Positions 45,035 to 54,232 are shown, numbered from the stretch's first letter. The stretch: DNA of 64,000 bases from Myxococcus hansupus (GCF_000280925.3 NZ_CP012109.1:6530501-6594500), one strand, 5' to 3'. A program made the numbers and translations. The notes: generated by a model not told the origin, from the letters alone.

Positions 45035-46804
45035 ATGCCCTTTCAGTCGCCGATTACCGTGCAGAAAGCGTTGGAGAACATTCACGAGCGCAGGTATCTG
45101 CTCCCCTCGATCCAGCGCGAGTTCGTGTGGTCCACAGACCAGATCGAACGCCTATTCGATTCGCTTTTGCGCGGCTATCCCATTGGGTCGTTCTTGTTCT
45201 GGGAAGTGAAGCGTGAGCATGCAAAGGACTATCAGTTTTACGAGTTCATCCGCACATTCCATGCCCGCGACAGCCGGCACAACCCCAAAGCCGATCTGAC
45301 GGGCTCCGAGGGGCTCACCGCCATTCTGGACGGGCAGCAGAGGCTCACGGCCCTCTACATTGGGCTGCGAGGCACCTACGCCTCTAAGATGTTGCATAAG
45401 CGCTGGAGTGCGGACGAATCGTTCCCAACCCGCCGCCTCTACCTGAATTTACTCACACCCTTGGACACCTTCGACAAACGCTACGACTTTCGTTTCCTCA
45501 CCGAGGCGGCCTCGCAGGCTCCCGAGTTCGGTGCCCACTGGTTTCCCGTCCACAAAGTTTTAGACTTCACGGGGCCGAAGGACATCCACAGCTACCTCGT
45601 GAAGAATCACCTGATGGAGACCGACTTCCCCGGCACGTGCCTCTTCGAGTTGCATGAGGCGGTCACCAAGAAGTTGCTGATCACCGCGTTCAATGAGGAG
45701 GAGCAGGATCTCGACAAGGTGCTCGACATCTTCATCCGAGTGAATAGCGGAGGGACGCCTTTAAGCTACTCCGACCTCCTGCTCTCAATCGCGACCGCCC
45801 AGTGGAAGACGAGAGACGCCCGAGAGAACATCCACGCCTTAGTCGACGAACTCAATCGAATCGGTCAGGGCTTCGCCTTCGACAAGGACTTTGTCTTGAA
45901 GGCGTGCTTGGTCCTCGCTGGCATCCAGGACATCCGATTCAAAGTCGCCAACTTCAACGGCAAGAATATGGAAATCATCGAGGCTCAGTGGCCTCGAATC
46001 GCTAAGGCGCTCCGCTTGGCCGTGTCACTCGTCGCGAGCTTTGGATTCAATCACTTCACGCTCACCTCAAACAACGCCGTGATTCCCATCGCGCTGTACC
46101 TACTAAAGCGGGACCTCCCGACGAACTTTATCGAAGCGCAAGCGCATCACGCCGACCGCCAACTCATCCGGCACTGGCTCATTGTCGGGCTGACCAAGGG
46201 TCTGTTCGGGGCGCAGGGCGACATGGTTTTGAACGTGCTCAGGTCGGCCATCGAGGAATCGCAGGAGCTTTTCCCCGTTGAAGGGATCTCCTCGCGCCTG
46301 CTTCGCATCAACCGTTCGCCTCGCTTCGAGCGGGAGGAGATAGAAGAGTTGCTCGCGGGCAAGTACGGGCAGCGCCAAACTTTTTCCACACTCGCCTTGC
46401 TCTACCCGAGCCTCGACCTTCGAAACCTGTTCCATCAGGACCACATTCACGCTCAGTCGCTCTTCACAAAGAAAAAGCTCGTGGCGAATGGCGTACCGGA
46501 AGAAAGCGTCGGCGTCTTTCGTGAACTCGCCGACCTCGTGCCGAACCTACAGCTTCTCGAAGGTGTTCCGAACGAAGAGAAGTCGTCACAGCTTTTCGAG
46601 AACTGGATCGAAAAGAAGTGCCCCGACGAGGACGAGCGGCGGCGATTCCGACAGCTTCACTTCATTCCAGATGAACCCCTTAGTCTAGCCGGGTTCGAGG
46701 TCTTTTTCCGCGAGCGACGCAATATGATGATGGATCGACTTTCGGAGATTCTCGCCCCGAGCGACCGGCACTCCGGGGCACGGAACATCGCCGGTCATAG
46801 ATGA
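45035..46804 (+). CDS. DUF262/HNH protein, GmrSD-like type IV restriction or defence nuclease
   Basis: From ATG 45035 (GGAG at 45,025-45,028) the 589-residue protein begins with a DUF262 domain: LLPSIQREFVW, a YPIGSFLFW stretch, and the ParB-like ILDGQQRLTAL around residues 98-108, where nucleotide is bound or hydrolysed in GmrS-type proteins. The C-terminal part has a DUF1524-like HNH motif (DHIHAQSLF near residue 469, then NLQLLEG and NEEKS). This GmrSD/BrxU layout cleaves modified phage DNA in studied members. The gene is visibly less GC-rich than the rest of the window and opens the defence island. An upstream in-frame extension exists but reaches into IS-side sequence. Confidence 0.85.
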   Translation: MPFQSPITVQKALENIHERRYLLPSIQREFVWSTDQIERLFDSLLRGYPIGSFLFWEVKREHAKDYQFYEFIRTFHARDSRHNPKADLTGSEGLTAILDGQQRLTALYIGLRGTYASKMLHKRWSADESFPTRRLYLNLLTPLDTFDKRYDFRFLTEAASQAPEFGAHWFPVHKVLDFTGPKDIHSYLVKNHLMETDFPGTCLFELHEAVTKKLLITAFNEEEQDLDKVLDIFIRVNSGGTPLSYSDLLLSIATAQWKTRDARENIHALVDELNRIGQGFAFDKDFVLKACLVLAGIQDIRFKVANFNGKNMEIIEAQWPRIAKALRLAVSLVASFGFNHFTLTSNNAVIPIALYLLKRDLPTNFIEAQAHHADRQLIRHWLIVGLTKGLFGAQGDMVLNVLRSAIEESQELFPVEGISSRLLRINRSPRFEREEIEELLAGKYGQRQTFSTLALLYPSLDLRNLFHQDHIHAQSLFTKKKLVANGVPEESVGVFRELADLVPNLQLLEGVPNEEKSSQLFENWIEKKCPDEDERRRFRQLHFIPDEPLSLAGFEVFFRERRNMMMDRLSEILAPSDRHSGARNIAGHR

Positions 46805-46959
46805 GCAGCGAACCCGTTCGCCCAAGCGGCATCTCCTACTTCGCGACTCTCAAGGTAAGTAACACTCAGGCGAGGTCGCACGCGAATCATCAACGAAGTT
46901 TCCCCGCCTTGGGCCGGCCGGCAGCCGGTACCCGAGCCCCTCTACGAGGTCCCCTATGA
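46801..46959 (+). CDS. Possible 52-residue linker gene between DUF262 and ATPase genes
   Basis: An ATG at 46,801 overlaps the previous stop (ATGA), and its own stop overlaps the next start (ATGA at 46,956-46,959). The frame (MSSEPVRPSGISYFATLK and a basic C-terminal half) is open for the whole gap. Overlaps at both ends suggest translational coupling. No family is recognisable, and it may be the remnant of a longer gene. Confidence 0.4.
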   Translation: MSSEPVRPSGISYFATLKVSNTQARSHANHQRSFPALGRPAAGTRAPLRGPL

Positions 46960-49334
46960 AGATTGCTGCGGCCGCCGCACCATCCGATTTCAACCTCCAG
47001 CCGGACCCAAGGATCCTCCCCATGCTTGGGGAAATCAACTTGGCCCAATGGAAGTGCCTCGCCGAGCTCATCGACAACTCGGTGGATGGCTTTCTCTCTG
47101 TTCTCCGTGCAGGGGGACAGCTCGCGGCGCCGGAAATCCACATTCAAGTACCAATGAGCGGTAACCCAAACGCGATGGTGTCCGTAATCGACAATGGGCC
47201 TGGAATGTCGGCCGAGGTGCTCGAACGGGCGGTGAGCGCCGGCTGGTCGGGGAACGACCCCATCAGCGCACTCGGACTCTTCGGGATGGGCTTCAACATC
47301 GCCACTGCTCGTCTGGGGACCGTGACCACCGTCTGGACGACGCGGGCGGGCGATAAGGAATGGATTGGGCTCAAGATTGACTTCGACGCACTGCGCGCGC
47401 AGCGGCAGTTCAAGACGCCGCGACTCACCGACGTCAAGCACGACGAGGGCCAGCATGGGACGAAGGTAATCATCGAGAAGCTCAAACCGGAGCAGCGGGA
47501 CTGGTTCGCGCGCGCGGCAAACCGGACCAAGACGCAGGATCAGCTCGGCCGCGTGTACGCCGCGATGTTGCGGCCCGGCGGCGTTCCGCTTAGCTTCAAG
47601 CTCACGTTCTGCGGCAAAAGCGTCGAAGGGCGGCGCCACTGCGTGTGGAGCGGCCCAGGCGGCGCCACTCGAACGGTGACCACAGCGCGTCACGGAGTGG
47701 TCGACGCCTTTCAGTCCGTCGACCGCCAGCTTCCACCGCGTCCGTTCTGCATGTCCTGCTGGCAGTGGATTGGGACAGGAGAAGACGCCTGCCCCTCGTG
47801 CGGGAAGTCCGACGATGTCATCCAGCGCCAGCGCTCCATACGTGGATGGTTGGGCATCCAGCGATATCTGAGCGAGACGGACTACGGCATCGACTTCCTC
47901 CGGCACGGACGAAAGATCGAAACCGCTAACAAGGAACTCTTCATGTGGGGCGACGGCGAGGCGCCCGAGCCCGAGTACCCGATCGACGACCCCCGCAACC
48001 GTGGCCGCATCGTCGGTGAGATTCACCTCGACCACTGTCGGGTGAGCTACACGAAGGATCGCTTCGAGAGGACGGATCCGGCGTGGGAGGACATGGTGCG
48101 CCTCGTGCGCGGAGAAGGTCCCTTGCGCCCGGACAAGGCCTCCGATCTCGGCTATCTTCCGAACGAAACTCCGCTCTTCAAGCTCTTCCAGGTGTTTCGA
48201 CGTTCGACCCCCAAACCGAAGAACGCGGGCGCATGGGCCCGGCTGCTCGTCGTTCCGAACAATGAGTTGGCCGAGGAAATGGCCAAGAAATTCCATGCGG
48301 GGACGGCAGAGTACCAGACCGACGACAAGTGGTTCCAATTGGTCGAAGAGGAAGACCGAAAGCTCCTTCTCGGCGGCTCTTCGGGGAGCCCTCCAGGTAC
48401 GCCGCCGCCGACGCCCGGTGCGGACGACGTCCTGCCTGGCTTCGGTGGCGACGGAAACAGCGGGCCTGCGAACGCGGTGCCCGCTCCACCGGCCCCGCCC
48501 TCCCCACCCGCGCAGGCGACCCCCATTCCATCGCTCAGCCGACAATACGTGAGCCACCTGACCGAGCTGAAGTGGACGCTGAAGGCATTCCAGGTGGCCG
48601 AGGAGCATCCCCTCGTAGAGGGGAGCCTACCCTGGCGCCTCCGCGCGACGCCGCACAGCGCCCACGAATTCTACGTGAACGTCGGCCACCCCATCTTCGC
48701 CTCAGCAACTATGACGCCGCTCGACGGCCTCCTGGCGGAGCTCGCGTGGACCGCGATGGATTTCATGCGTAGTCGCCAGGAAATCCTTACATTCGGCGCC
48801 ATCCTCGCGGACCTCCGCGCCCGCTACGCCAGTGGTTACGCGCTCGACCCCGCCACGCTGTCCAACGAGGCGCGCCAGTCCCTCGCGGACATCGCCTCGG
48901 CGGTCGGGCGAAACATCGAACCGAGCGACGCGCCAACGCTCTTCAAGAGTCTGCCGCTCGACGATCAGAAGCAGATTTTCCAAAAGATGGCCGCACGCGG
49001 CGCAGCCAACCCGCAGAGCATCGTGTCCACGGGCAGATTCTTGGAATACGCGCCCCCCACGGTCGTTGCGGGCTTCTATCGCGACCATCCCGAGCTATTC
49101 CTCGACGGTCGATGCTGGGAGGAGCCCTACAGCGAACTCAACTACGAAGTGCCCGAGGCGACGGAGACTGCCCGTGCTCGCGTCTTCCGTCATTTCGAGG
49201 CACTCCTGTCGGACGCAGTCTGGCTTGCGGACCAGGACCCCGCCGACCTCGGTGGCGTTAGTCGCGCAAAGCTGCTCCGGGCCCTCTACGCGCTGGAGCT
49301 CCTCTCGCCGGTCGACGGAACGGAGGCGAGCTGA
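46956..49334 (+). CDS. GHKL ATPase of the MORC/MutL-like type, restriction-associated
   Basis: The 792-residue protein has the Bergerat ATPase motifs near its N-terminus: ELIDNSVDG (Asn41, with the catalytic Glu37), DNGPGM (79-84) and GLFGMGFN (107-114). A zinc ribbon follows (Cys265, Cys268, Cys279, Cys282). The middle has a long Pro/Gly linker (about residues 470-525), and the C-terminal 260 residues are helical. Prokaryotic MORC-like ATPases of this kind were described in restriction-modification loci with helicase, nuclease and methylase partners (Iyer, Abhiman and Aravind, 2008, from memory). Its neighbours here are exactly those. It is expected to clamp or loop DNA during restriction. 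Confidence 0.87.
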   Translation: MKIAAAAAPSDFNLQPDPRILPMLGEINLAQWKCLAELIDNSVDGFLSVLRAGGQLAAPEIHIQVPMSGNPNAMVSVIDNGPGMSAEVLERAVSAGWSGNDPISALGLFGMGFNIATARLGTVTTVWTTRAGDKEWIGLKIDFDALRAQRQFKTPRLTDVKHDEGQHGTKVIIEKLKPEQRDWFARAANRTKTQDQLGRVYAAMLRPGGVPLSFKLTFCGKSVEGRRHCVWSGPGGATRTVTTARHGVVDAFQSVDRQLPPRPFCMSCWQWIGTGEDACPSCGKSDDVIQRQRSIRGWLGIQRYLSETDYGIDFLRHGRKIETANKELFMWGDGEAPEPEYPIDDPRNRGRIVGEIHLDHCRVSYTKDRFERTDPAWEDMVRLVRGEGPLRPDKASDLGYLPNETPLFKLFQVFRRSTPKPKNAGAWARLLVVPNNELAEEMAKKFHAGTAEYQTDDKWFQLVEEEDRKLLLGGSSGSPPGTPPPTPGADDVLPGFGGDGNSGPANAVPAPPAPPSPPAQATPIPSLSRQYVSHLTELKWTLKAFQVAEEHPLVEGSLPWRLRATPHSAHEFYVNVGHPIFASATMTPLDGLLAELAWTAMDFMRSRQEILTFGAILADLRARYASGYALDPATLSNEARQSLADIASAVGRNIEPSDAPTLFKSLPLDDQKQIFQKMAARGAANPQSIVSTGRFLEYAPPTVVAGFYRDHPELFLDGRCWEEPYSELNYEVPEATETARARVFRHFEALLSDAVWLADQDPADLGGVSRAKLLRALYALELLSPVDGTEAS

Positions 49335-51019
49335 TGCGGGCAGCGCGACCATTTCTTGACGAGCGCAGGTTACTTCGCGGCCCGTGGCAGGCTTTCGAGC
49401 GAGACGTGGCCCGGCTCCTGGTCGCAAACGGCTTCGAGGACGTACGCCTCGTCGCCGGGTCCGGTGACAGGGGGGCCGATGTCATCGGAGTGAAGGCGGG
49501 CGCCGTCTGGGTGTTCCAGTGCAAGCACACCACGACGGGTCCAGCGCCGCGCTCGGCGGTCGAAGAAGTCGTCGCGGCAGGACAGTTCTACAAGGCCGAC
49601 AGGCTAGTAATCGCGCTGTCCCGGCCCGCGGGTGATGCAATCCTGGAGGACCAGCGCAAGTACGCTCGCCTTGGACTGAAGGTTGAGATCGCTGCTCCTC
49701 GCCATCTCATCGGGATGGCGAATCAGTCGCCGCTCTATCCTCCAAGTCGCCGGAACCTCCGCGACTACCAGGAGGATGCCTCGCAGCGGTTTCGGCAAGC
49801 GCTGCTCGACACGGGGCGCGGACAGATCGTCCTTGCAACGGGCCTCGGAAAGACAGTGGTCATGGCCGACACGGTCGCCGACTTGCTCAGCGATGGTCTC
49901 GTCAAGGAAGGGCGCGTCCTGGTCTTGGGGCACACCCGCGCCCTCGTGGACCAACTTCAGCGGGCCTTCTGGCACCAACTCCCCAACTGGGTTCACACCC
50001 ATCGGTTGACGGACGGCGAGTTTCCATCCTACTGGGACGGCATCACCTTCGCCACGGTACAGAGCGTGATGAGCCAAATCGACCGACTCCCCGAGTTCGG
50101 GCTCGTGCTTGTGGACGAGGCGCACCATCTCGGCGCGGAGACGTTCCGAGAGACAATCGCGGAGCTGAAGGCGCCAATGCTTGCCGGAGTGACGGCCACG
50201 CCGTGGCGTGGCGATGGGTTCGACCTCGATAGCATCTTGGGCCCACCGCTCGTGAAGCTGGGGATCGCCGAGGCGCTAAGCCACGGCTTCCTCTCCGAGG
50301 TCGACTACCGGCTCATGGCCGACAACCTGGATTGGAAGACGGTGCAGACACTATCCAGGAACCGGTACTCACTGACCGAGCTCAATCGGAAGCTCATCCT
50401 TCCGACGCGAGATGAGGAAGCGGCGCGAATCATCCGATCCACGTTCTTCGAGGAACGGCGACGCTCCGGCATCGTGTTTAGCCCGACCATCCTGCACGCG
50501 AACGCCTTCGCCGGGATTCTTCGTCACTGTGGCTTCCGAGCGGAGGCGATCTCCTCGGAGCTCGACGCGCGCGAGCGTGACGCGCTCCTCTCGCGATTCA
50601 AGGCGGGCCAACTGGATTTCGTGACCACCGTTGACATGTTCAACGAGGGCGTCGACGTACCCGATGTGGACACCCTCGTGTTCATGCGAGTGACGCACAG
50701 CCGGCGCATCTTCGTCCAGCAACTCGGTCGAGGGCTCCGGCTCAGCCCCAACAAGGACAAGGTCCTGGTCTTGGACTTCGTTACCGACTTGCGCCGAGTA
50801 GCCGAGGTCATGGACCTCGACCGGGCTGCACGCGGCAACGACGTTGAACGGCTCGGAATGGGTCCGCGCCTCATCCAGTTCCGCGACGTCTCGGCGGGCA
50901 GCTTCATGCGCGAGTGGATGCTTGACCAGGCGTCTCTCTTCCTCAGAGAAGAGAGCGCCGCCCTAGAGCTCCCCGAACTCGACTTCCCGATGCCGCATCC
51001 GCACGGGGGCGTGCAGTGA
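49334..51019 (+). CDS. Restriction endonuclease (Mrr-like)-SF2 helicase fusion
   Basis: The ATG overlaps the ATPase stop by one base. Residues 15-110 form a PD-(D/E)XK Mrr-type nuclease, with an FERDVARLL helix, GDRGADVIG (Asp49) and VFQCKHT (Gln62, Lys64). A superfamily 2 helicase follows: Walker A GLGKT at 170-174, DEAHH at 261-265, the TATPWRGDG motif, and the C-terminal QQLGRGLRLSPNKDKVLVLDF (motif VI) with DMFNEGVDVPDVD before it. It is thus a one-chain translocase-nuclease, the likely cutting subunit of the restriction system. Confidence 0.9.
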   Translation: MRAARPFLDERRLLRGPWQAFERDVARLLVANGFEDVRLVAGSGDRGADVIGVKAGAVWVFQCKHTTTGPAPRSAVEEVVAAGQFYKADRLVIALSRPAGDAILEDQRKYARLGLKVEIAAPRHLIGMANQSPLYPPSRRNLRDYQEDASQRFRQALLDTGRGQIVLATGLGKTVVMADTVADLLSDGLVKEGRVLVLGHTRALVDQLQRAFWHQLPNWVHTHRLTDGEFPSYWDGITFATVQSVMSQIDRLPEFGLVLVDEAHHLGAETFRETIAELKAPMLAGVTATPWRGDGFDLDSILGPPLVKLGIAEALSHGFLSEVDYRLMADNLDWKTVQTLSRNRYSLTELNRKLILPTRDEEAARIIRSTFFEERRRSGIVFSPTILHANAFAGILRHCGFRAEAISSELDARERDALLSRFKAGQLDFVTTVDMFNEGVDVPDVDTLVFMRVTHSRRIFVQQLGRGLRLSPNKDKVLVLDFVTDLRRVAEVMDLDRAARGNDVERLGMGPRLIQFRDVSAGSFMREWMLDQASLFLREESAALELPELDFPMPHPHGGVQ

Positions 51020-51546
51020 GTGTCCCAGAGGCGATTCGCGAAGAGGTGACGAAGCGCCTGTGGGCGCACGCCGACGAGATTGGCTTCCTGACGCTCTCAC
51101 CCACGAGCAAGTCACGCCACTATGACAACTGGACGGGAGATCCGAGCGTAGGGGGCGTCCTGACCCGCTTCCTCGACCCGGGGCAAGTCAGGCTCTACAT
51201 CAAGGACGCAGTGATGAAGCGGTACGCCCGGGCGCGCCGCGAGGATCCCCGGATGGCGTTGTCCCCCTTGGGCATCCCACTCAACTTCCAGGTCCTCCGC
51301 ACGTACATCAAGCCGCATGGCCTGCTGCTGGCAGACGGAAAAGTCGTCTGCTGGGGAAGGGCAAACAGTTGGAAGCTGGTTCTACTAGCAGTTCACGAAA
51401 GGGCGTTCGAGGGTCGCGGCGCGGTGGCGTACGGGGCCGTCCTCACCCAGGCCGCCGGGCACTTCTCGGACAAAGAGGACCGCGCCGTGGTCGAAGACGC
51501 CGCGACCAAGTTGGGCATCCAGCAGCTTCGGTGGGTGCTGACCTAA
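51016..51546 (+). CDS. Unknown protein of the restriction locus (176 aa)
   Basis: The GTG start at 51,016 overlaps the helicase stop (GTGA), so the product is co-translated with the restriction subunit. It is 176 residues, soluble, mixed alpha/beta, with conserved-looking segments SRHYDNWTGDP, GVLTRFLDPG and YIKPHGLLLADGKVVCWGR, but I cannot place it in a family. Position suggests a specificity, modulator or accessory subunit of the nuclease. It is the least explained member of the locus. Confidence 0.75.
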   Translation: MSVPEAIREEVTKRLWAHADEIGFLTLSPTSKSRHYDNWTGDPSVGGVLTRFLDPGQVRLYIKDAVMKRYARARREDPRMALSPLGIPLNFQVLRTYIKPHGLLLADGKVVCWGRANSWKLVLLAVHERAFEGRGAVAYGAVLTQAAGHFSDKEDRAVVEDAATKLGIQQLRWVLT

Positions 51547-51552
51547 GGGACT

Positions 51553-51638
51553 GCTCACAATTTACTTAGCCCTGAGAGGCGTTCCCACCCCGGAAAATCG
51601 GCCTCCGGGCACAGAAATCGGCCAAGTAATTTATGAGC
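51553..51638. repeat. Inverted repeat and short direct repeats upstream of vsr
   Basis: GCTCACAATTTACTT (51,553-51,567) is complemented by AAGTAATTTATGAGC (51,624-51,638) at 13 of 15 positions. Between them AAATCGGCC occurs twice. The segment is AT-rich compared with the genes around it and is the only real gap inside the restriction locus, so it is a good candidate for the promoter and control region of the vsr-methylase pair. Confidence 0.5.
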
Positions 51639-51663
51639 GTGACCTAACTTTCTGGAGGCCAAG

Positions 51664-52077
51664 TTGGATTCGCTCACGCCCGCGCAGCGCAGCGAACGAA
51701 TGAGGCGTGTGCGAAGCAAGCACAGCCGCCCCGAAATAGCCGTCCGGAGGATGGCCTACGCCTTGGGTCACCGGTTCCGGCTTCACGTCTCGGGGGTCTT
51801 TGGTCACCCGGATCTGGTATTCAGTGGGAAGCGAAAGGTGGTCTTCGTCCACGGCTGCTTCTGGCACCGCCACAGGGGATGCTCTCGCACCCGAACGCCG
51901 AAGAGCCGAGTGGCGTTTTGGGAGGCGAAGTTCGAGGCGAACGTGGCAAGAGACCGCGACGTGCGCCGACGGTTGCGCAGGGAGGGGTGGGACGTGTTGG
52001 TGGTGTGGGAGTGCGAAACCGAGAAGCCGGAGCGACTGCGGCGCACGCTGGGCGCTTTTTTAGGAGAGAAGCGGTGA
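51664..52077 (+). CDS. vsr: Vsr-type very short patch repair endonuclease
   Basis: A TTG start with a TGGAGG ribosome binding site gives a 137-residue protein of the usual length. The family signatures are present: LTPAQRSERMRRVRSKHSRPE at the N-terminus, FRLHVSGVFGHPDLVF with the catalytic Asp, KVVFVHGCFWHRHRGC with the His/Cys metal-site residues, and a C-terminal GWDVLVVWECE. Vsr nicks 5' of T in T:G mismatches that arise by deamination of 5-methylcytosine, and is normally paired with a C5-methylase, which follows here with a four-base overlap. Confidence 0.93.
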   Translation: MDSLTPAQRSERMRRVRSKHSRPEIAVRRMAYALGHRFRLHVSGVFGHPDLVFSGKRKVVFVHGCFWHRHRGCSRTRTPKSRVAFWEAKFEANVARDRDVRRRLRREGWDVLVVWECETEKPERLRRTLGAFLGEKR

Positions 52078-53324
52078 ATTCAGTCGAATTGTTCGCGGGC
52101 GCCGGCGGACTCGCCTTGGGTGTGGCGCGAGCCGGTTTTACCCACAAGGCGGTCGTTGAGATCGACCGGCGCGCTTGCGACACCATCCGCGAGAACATTC
52201 GTCGTCAGGTCGCGTACGTGAAGGACTGGCCGCTCTTCGAGGCGGACATCCGGCAGTTCAACTATGCCGAGGTGAAGGGGGACGTCGATCTCCTGTCCGC
52301 CGGTGTACCCTGCCAGCCGTTCTCGTTCGGAGGTTCTCATCGCGGTCATTTCGACGAGCGAAACCTGTTCCCGGAGACTGCGGAGGCCATCGCCCGCCTC
52401 CGGCCTAAAGCGGTGCTCATCGAGAACGTCAAGGGACTCCTGCGCTCCACGTTCAGGCCCTACTTTGAGTACGTGCTCGCAATGCTCACCCTGCCGGAGG
52501 TTCGGCGTGGCGAGGACGAGCCCTGGACGGAGCACTTCGAGCGGCTCCAGCGCGATAGGGGCCGCAGCGACGTCGGAACCCGCTACGTGGTTCATTACCA
52601 TCAAGTGAACGCCGCCGACTTTGGCATCCCGCAGTGGCGCGATCGGGTCATCATCGTGGCGTTCCGCGCGGACCTTGGCGTGAACTGGTCCCCTCCTCCG
52701 GCCACCCATAGCCTCGACGCGCTGCTCTGGTCACAGTGGTGGACTAAGGAATACTGGGACCGACATGGGCTTCCGCAGCGCGTTCGTCCGGGGGCGATGT
52801 CGCTGCGGTACCAGCAGGCGTTCACGCGGTTAAAGTCCTGCGCGAGCCTTGCGACCCGGCTCACCCCCTGGGCCACCGTCCGCGACGCACTCCACGGTCT
52901 TCCTAAACTGCGCCAGGGGCAGACCTCTGCCGACGTGGAAAACCACTTCCTCAACCCTGGCGCCCGCGCGTACGAGCGGCACGTAGGAAGTTCGCCGGAC
53001 GAACCGGCGAAGACGCTCAAGGCAGGGAGCCACGGTGTCCCGGGGGGGGAAAACACCTTGGCACTTGGCGGCGGACGGGTGCGGTACTTCTCGGTGCGAG
53101 AGTGCGCGAGGCTGCAGACCTTCCCCGACAACTACGTCTTCCCGGGCGCGTGGACGCGTGCGATGCGTCAGCTCGGGAATGCCGTTCCAGTGGCTCTGGC
53201 CGAGACCTTTGCCCTCCGAATCGCCGAGTCCCTCCGTGAGGCCCAGTCACCCGGGAGCGCCGCGAAGGCCCCCACGCACGGCCATGGCGCTCGAGTCCCA
53301 GACTGTCAAGCTGTCGAAGGATGA
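52074..53324 (+). CDS. DNA (cytosine-5) methyltransferase
   Basis: The GTG at 52,074 overlaps the vsr stop (GTGA) and has an AGGAGAG ribosome binding site. The 416-residue enzyme shows the ordered C5-methylase motifs: motif I ELFAGAGGLALG, motif IV VPCQPFSFGG with catalytic Cys80, motif VI ENVKGL near residue 117, motif VIII QWRDRVIIVAF, and motif X RQLGNAVPVALAE. It presumably protects host sites from the restriction subunits upstream. The recognition sequence cannot be read off. Confidence 0.94.
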   Translation: MNSVELFAGAGGLALGVARAGFTHKAVVEIDRRACDTIRENIRRQVAYVKDWPLFEADIRQFNYAEVKGDVDLLSAGVPCQPFSFGGSHRGHFDERNLFPETAEAIARLRPKAVLIENVKGLLRSTFRPYFEYVLAMLTLPEVRRGEDEPWTEHFERLQRDRGRSDVGTRYVVHYHQVNAADFGIPQWRDRVIIVAFRADLGVNWSPPPATHSLDALLWSQWWTKEYWDRHGLPQRVRPGAMSLRYQQAFTRLKSCASLATRLTPWATVRDALHGLPKLRQGQTSADVENHFLNPGARAYERHVGSSPDEPAKTLKAGSHGVPGGENTLALGGGRVRYFSVRECARLQTFPDNYVFPGAWTRAMRQLGNAVPVALAETFALRIAESLREAQSPGSAAKAPTHGHGARVPDCQAVEG

Positions 53325-53514
53325 AGGTTGACGCGCCGTGGGCGCTCGGTTCGACTACCGATGCAAGTGAGGGTTGATGCCGGGCAAATACTGTCGTACG
53401 GCGCAGGTGGGGGTCACGGCCTCAAACGAGTGTCCGACCTGTGGCTCCCTCAAAGCGGCCCAGCGACTCTAAACCGCCTCGACGAATCCCCTAGACCTCG
53501 GAACGGTTGTTCCA

Positions 53515-54232
53515 ATGAAGGGGGTGGTGGTGATGGGGCAACAGCCATTCAGGCTGACGCCCGAGCAGATGGAGGAGCGGCGACTGTTCGCCGCTTCACG
53601 GCTGAAATCGGGTTGGCGCCCAGTAGACGTAGCGGACGAGTGTGGCGTCACCCGAGGAGCCGTGTCGCAGTGGTGCAAAGCCCTCGCACAAGGCGGCGTC
53701 AGGAAGCTGCGGCACAAGCCGCATCAGAGACGTCCCTCCCGGCTGAGCCCCTCGCAGTGGAAGCAAGTGGCCCGAGTCCTCAAGGCCGGCGCCGTCAGGG
53801 CCGGCTTTCCCACGGAGCGGTGGACCCTTCCACGCATCGCACGTCTCATCGAGCAACGCTGGGGCGTGCGGTACCACCCACGCTCCTTGTCGAGGCCACT
53901 GCATCGGCTCGGGTTCTCCGCGCACCGCCCTCGTTCTCAGGCCCGCGAGCGGAATGATGCGCTCATCGAAGCGTGGATAAGAAGAGACTGGCCTCGAATA
54001 GAAAGGGGGTTCGAAGAAGCGGGAGGACAATTGCCTTCTTGGATGAGACGGGTCACACGTTTCGGGCCCGCCTGGGCACCACCTGGGCGCCGGTGGGACA
54101 AGTCCGAGTCCTCAAGCGTCTGAGCAGGCGCTGAGAGGTATCCAGCGTCGTGCTGCTGACGGCCCCGTGGGGGCGTGAACGCCCAAGGTGTTCGCTCGCC
54201 ACTTCGTCGGCGCTGTCCACGACAAGGAAGTC
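53515..54232 (+). pseudogene. IS630-family transposase remnant
   Basis: The N-terminal part (likely ATG 53,533) has the IS630 helix-turn-helix region (SGWRPVDVADECGVTRGAVSQWCKAL ... LIEQRWGVRYHPRSLSRPLHRLGFSAHRP). Near 54,000, in a GAAAGGGGG stretch, the frame must move by -1 to give RTIAFLDETGHTFRARLGTTWAPVGQ, the first part of the DDE domain. That frame ends at a TGA at 54,132. Fragments such as PKVFARHFVGAVHDKEV continue the homology in another frame to the start of the next IS. The rest of the catalytic domain is absent. Confidence 0.78.
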
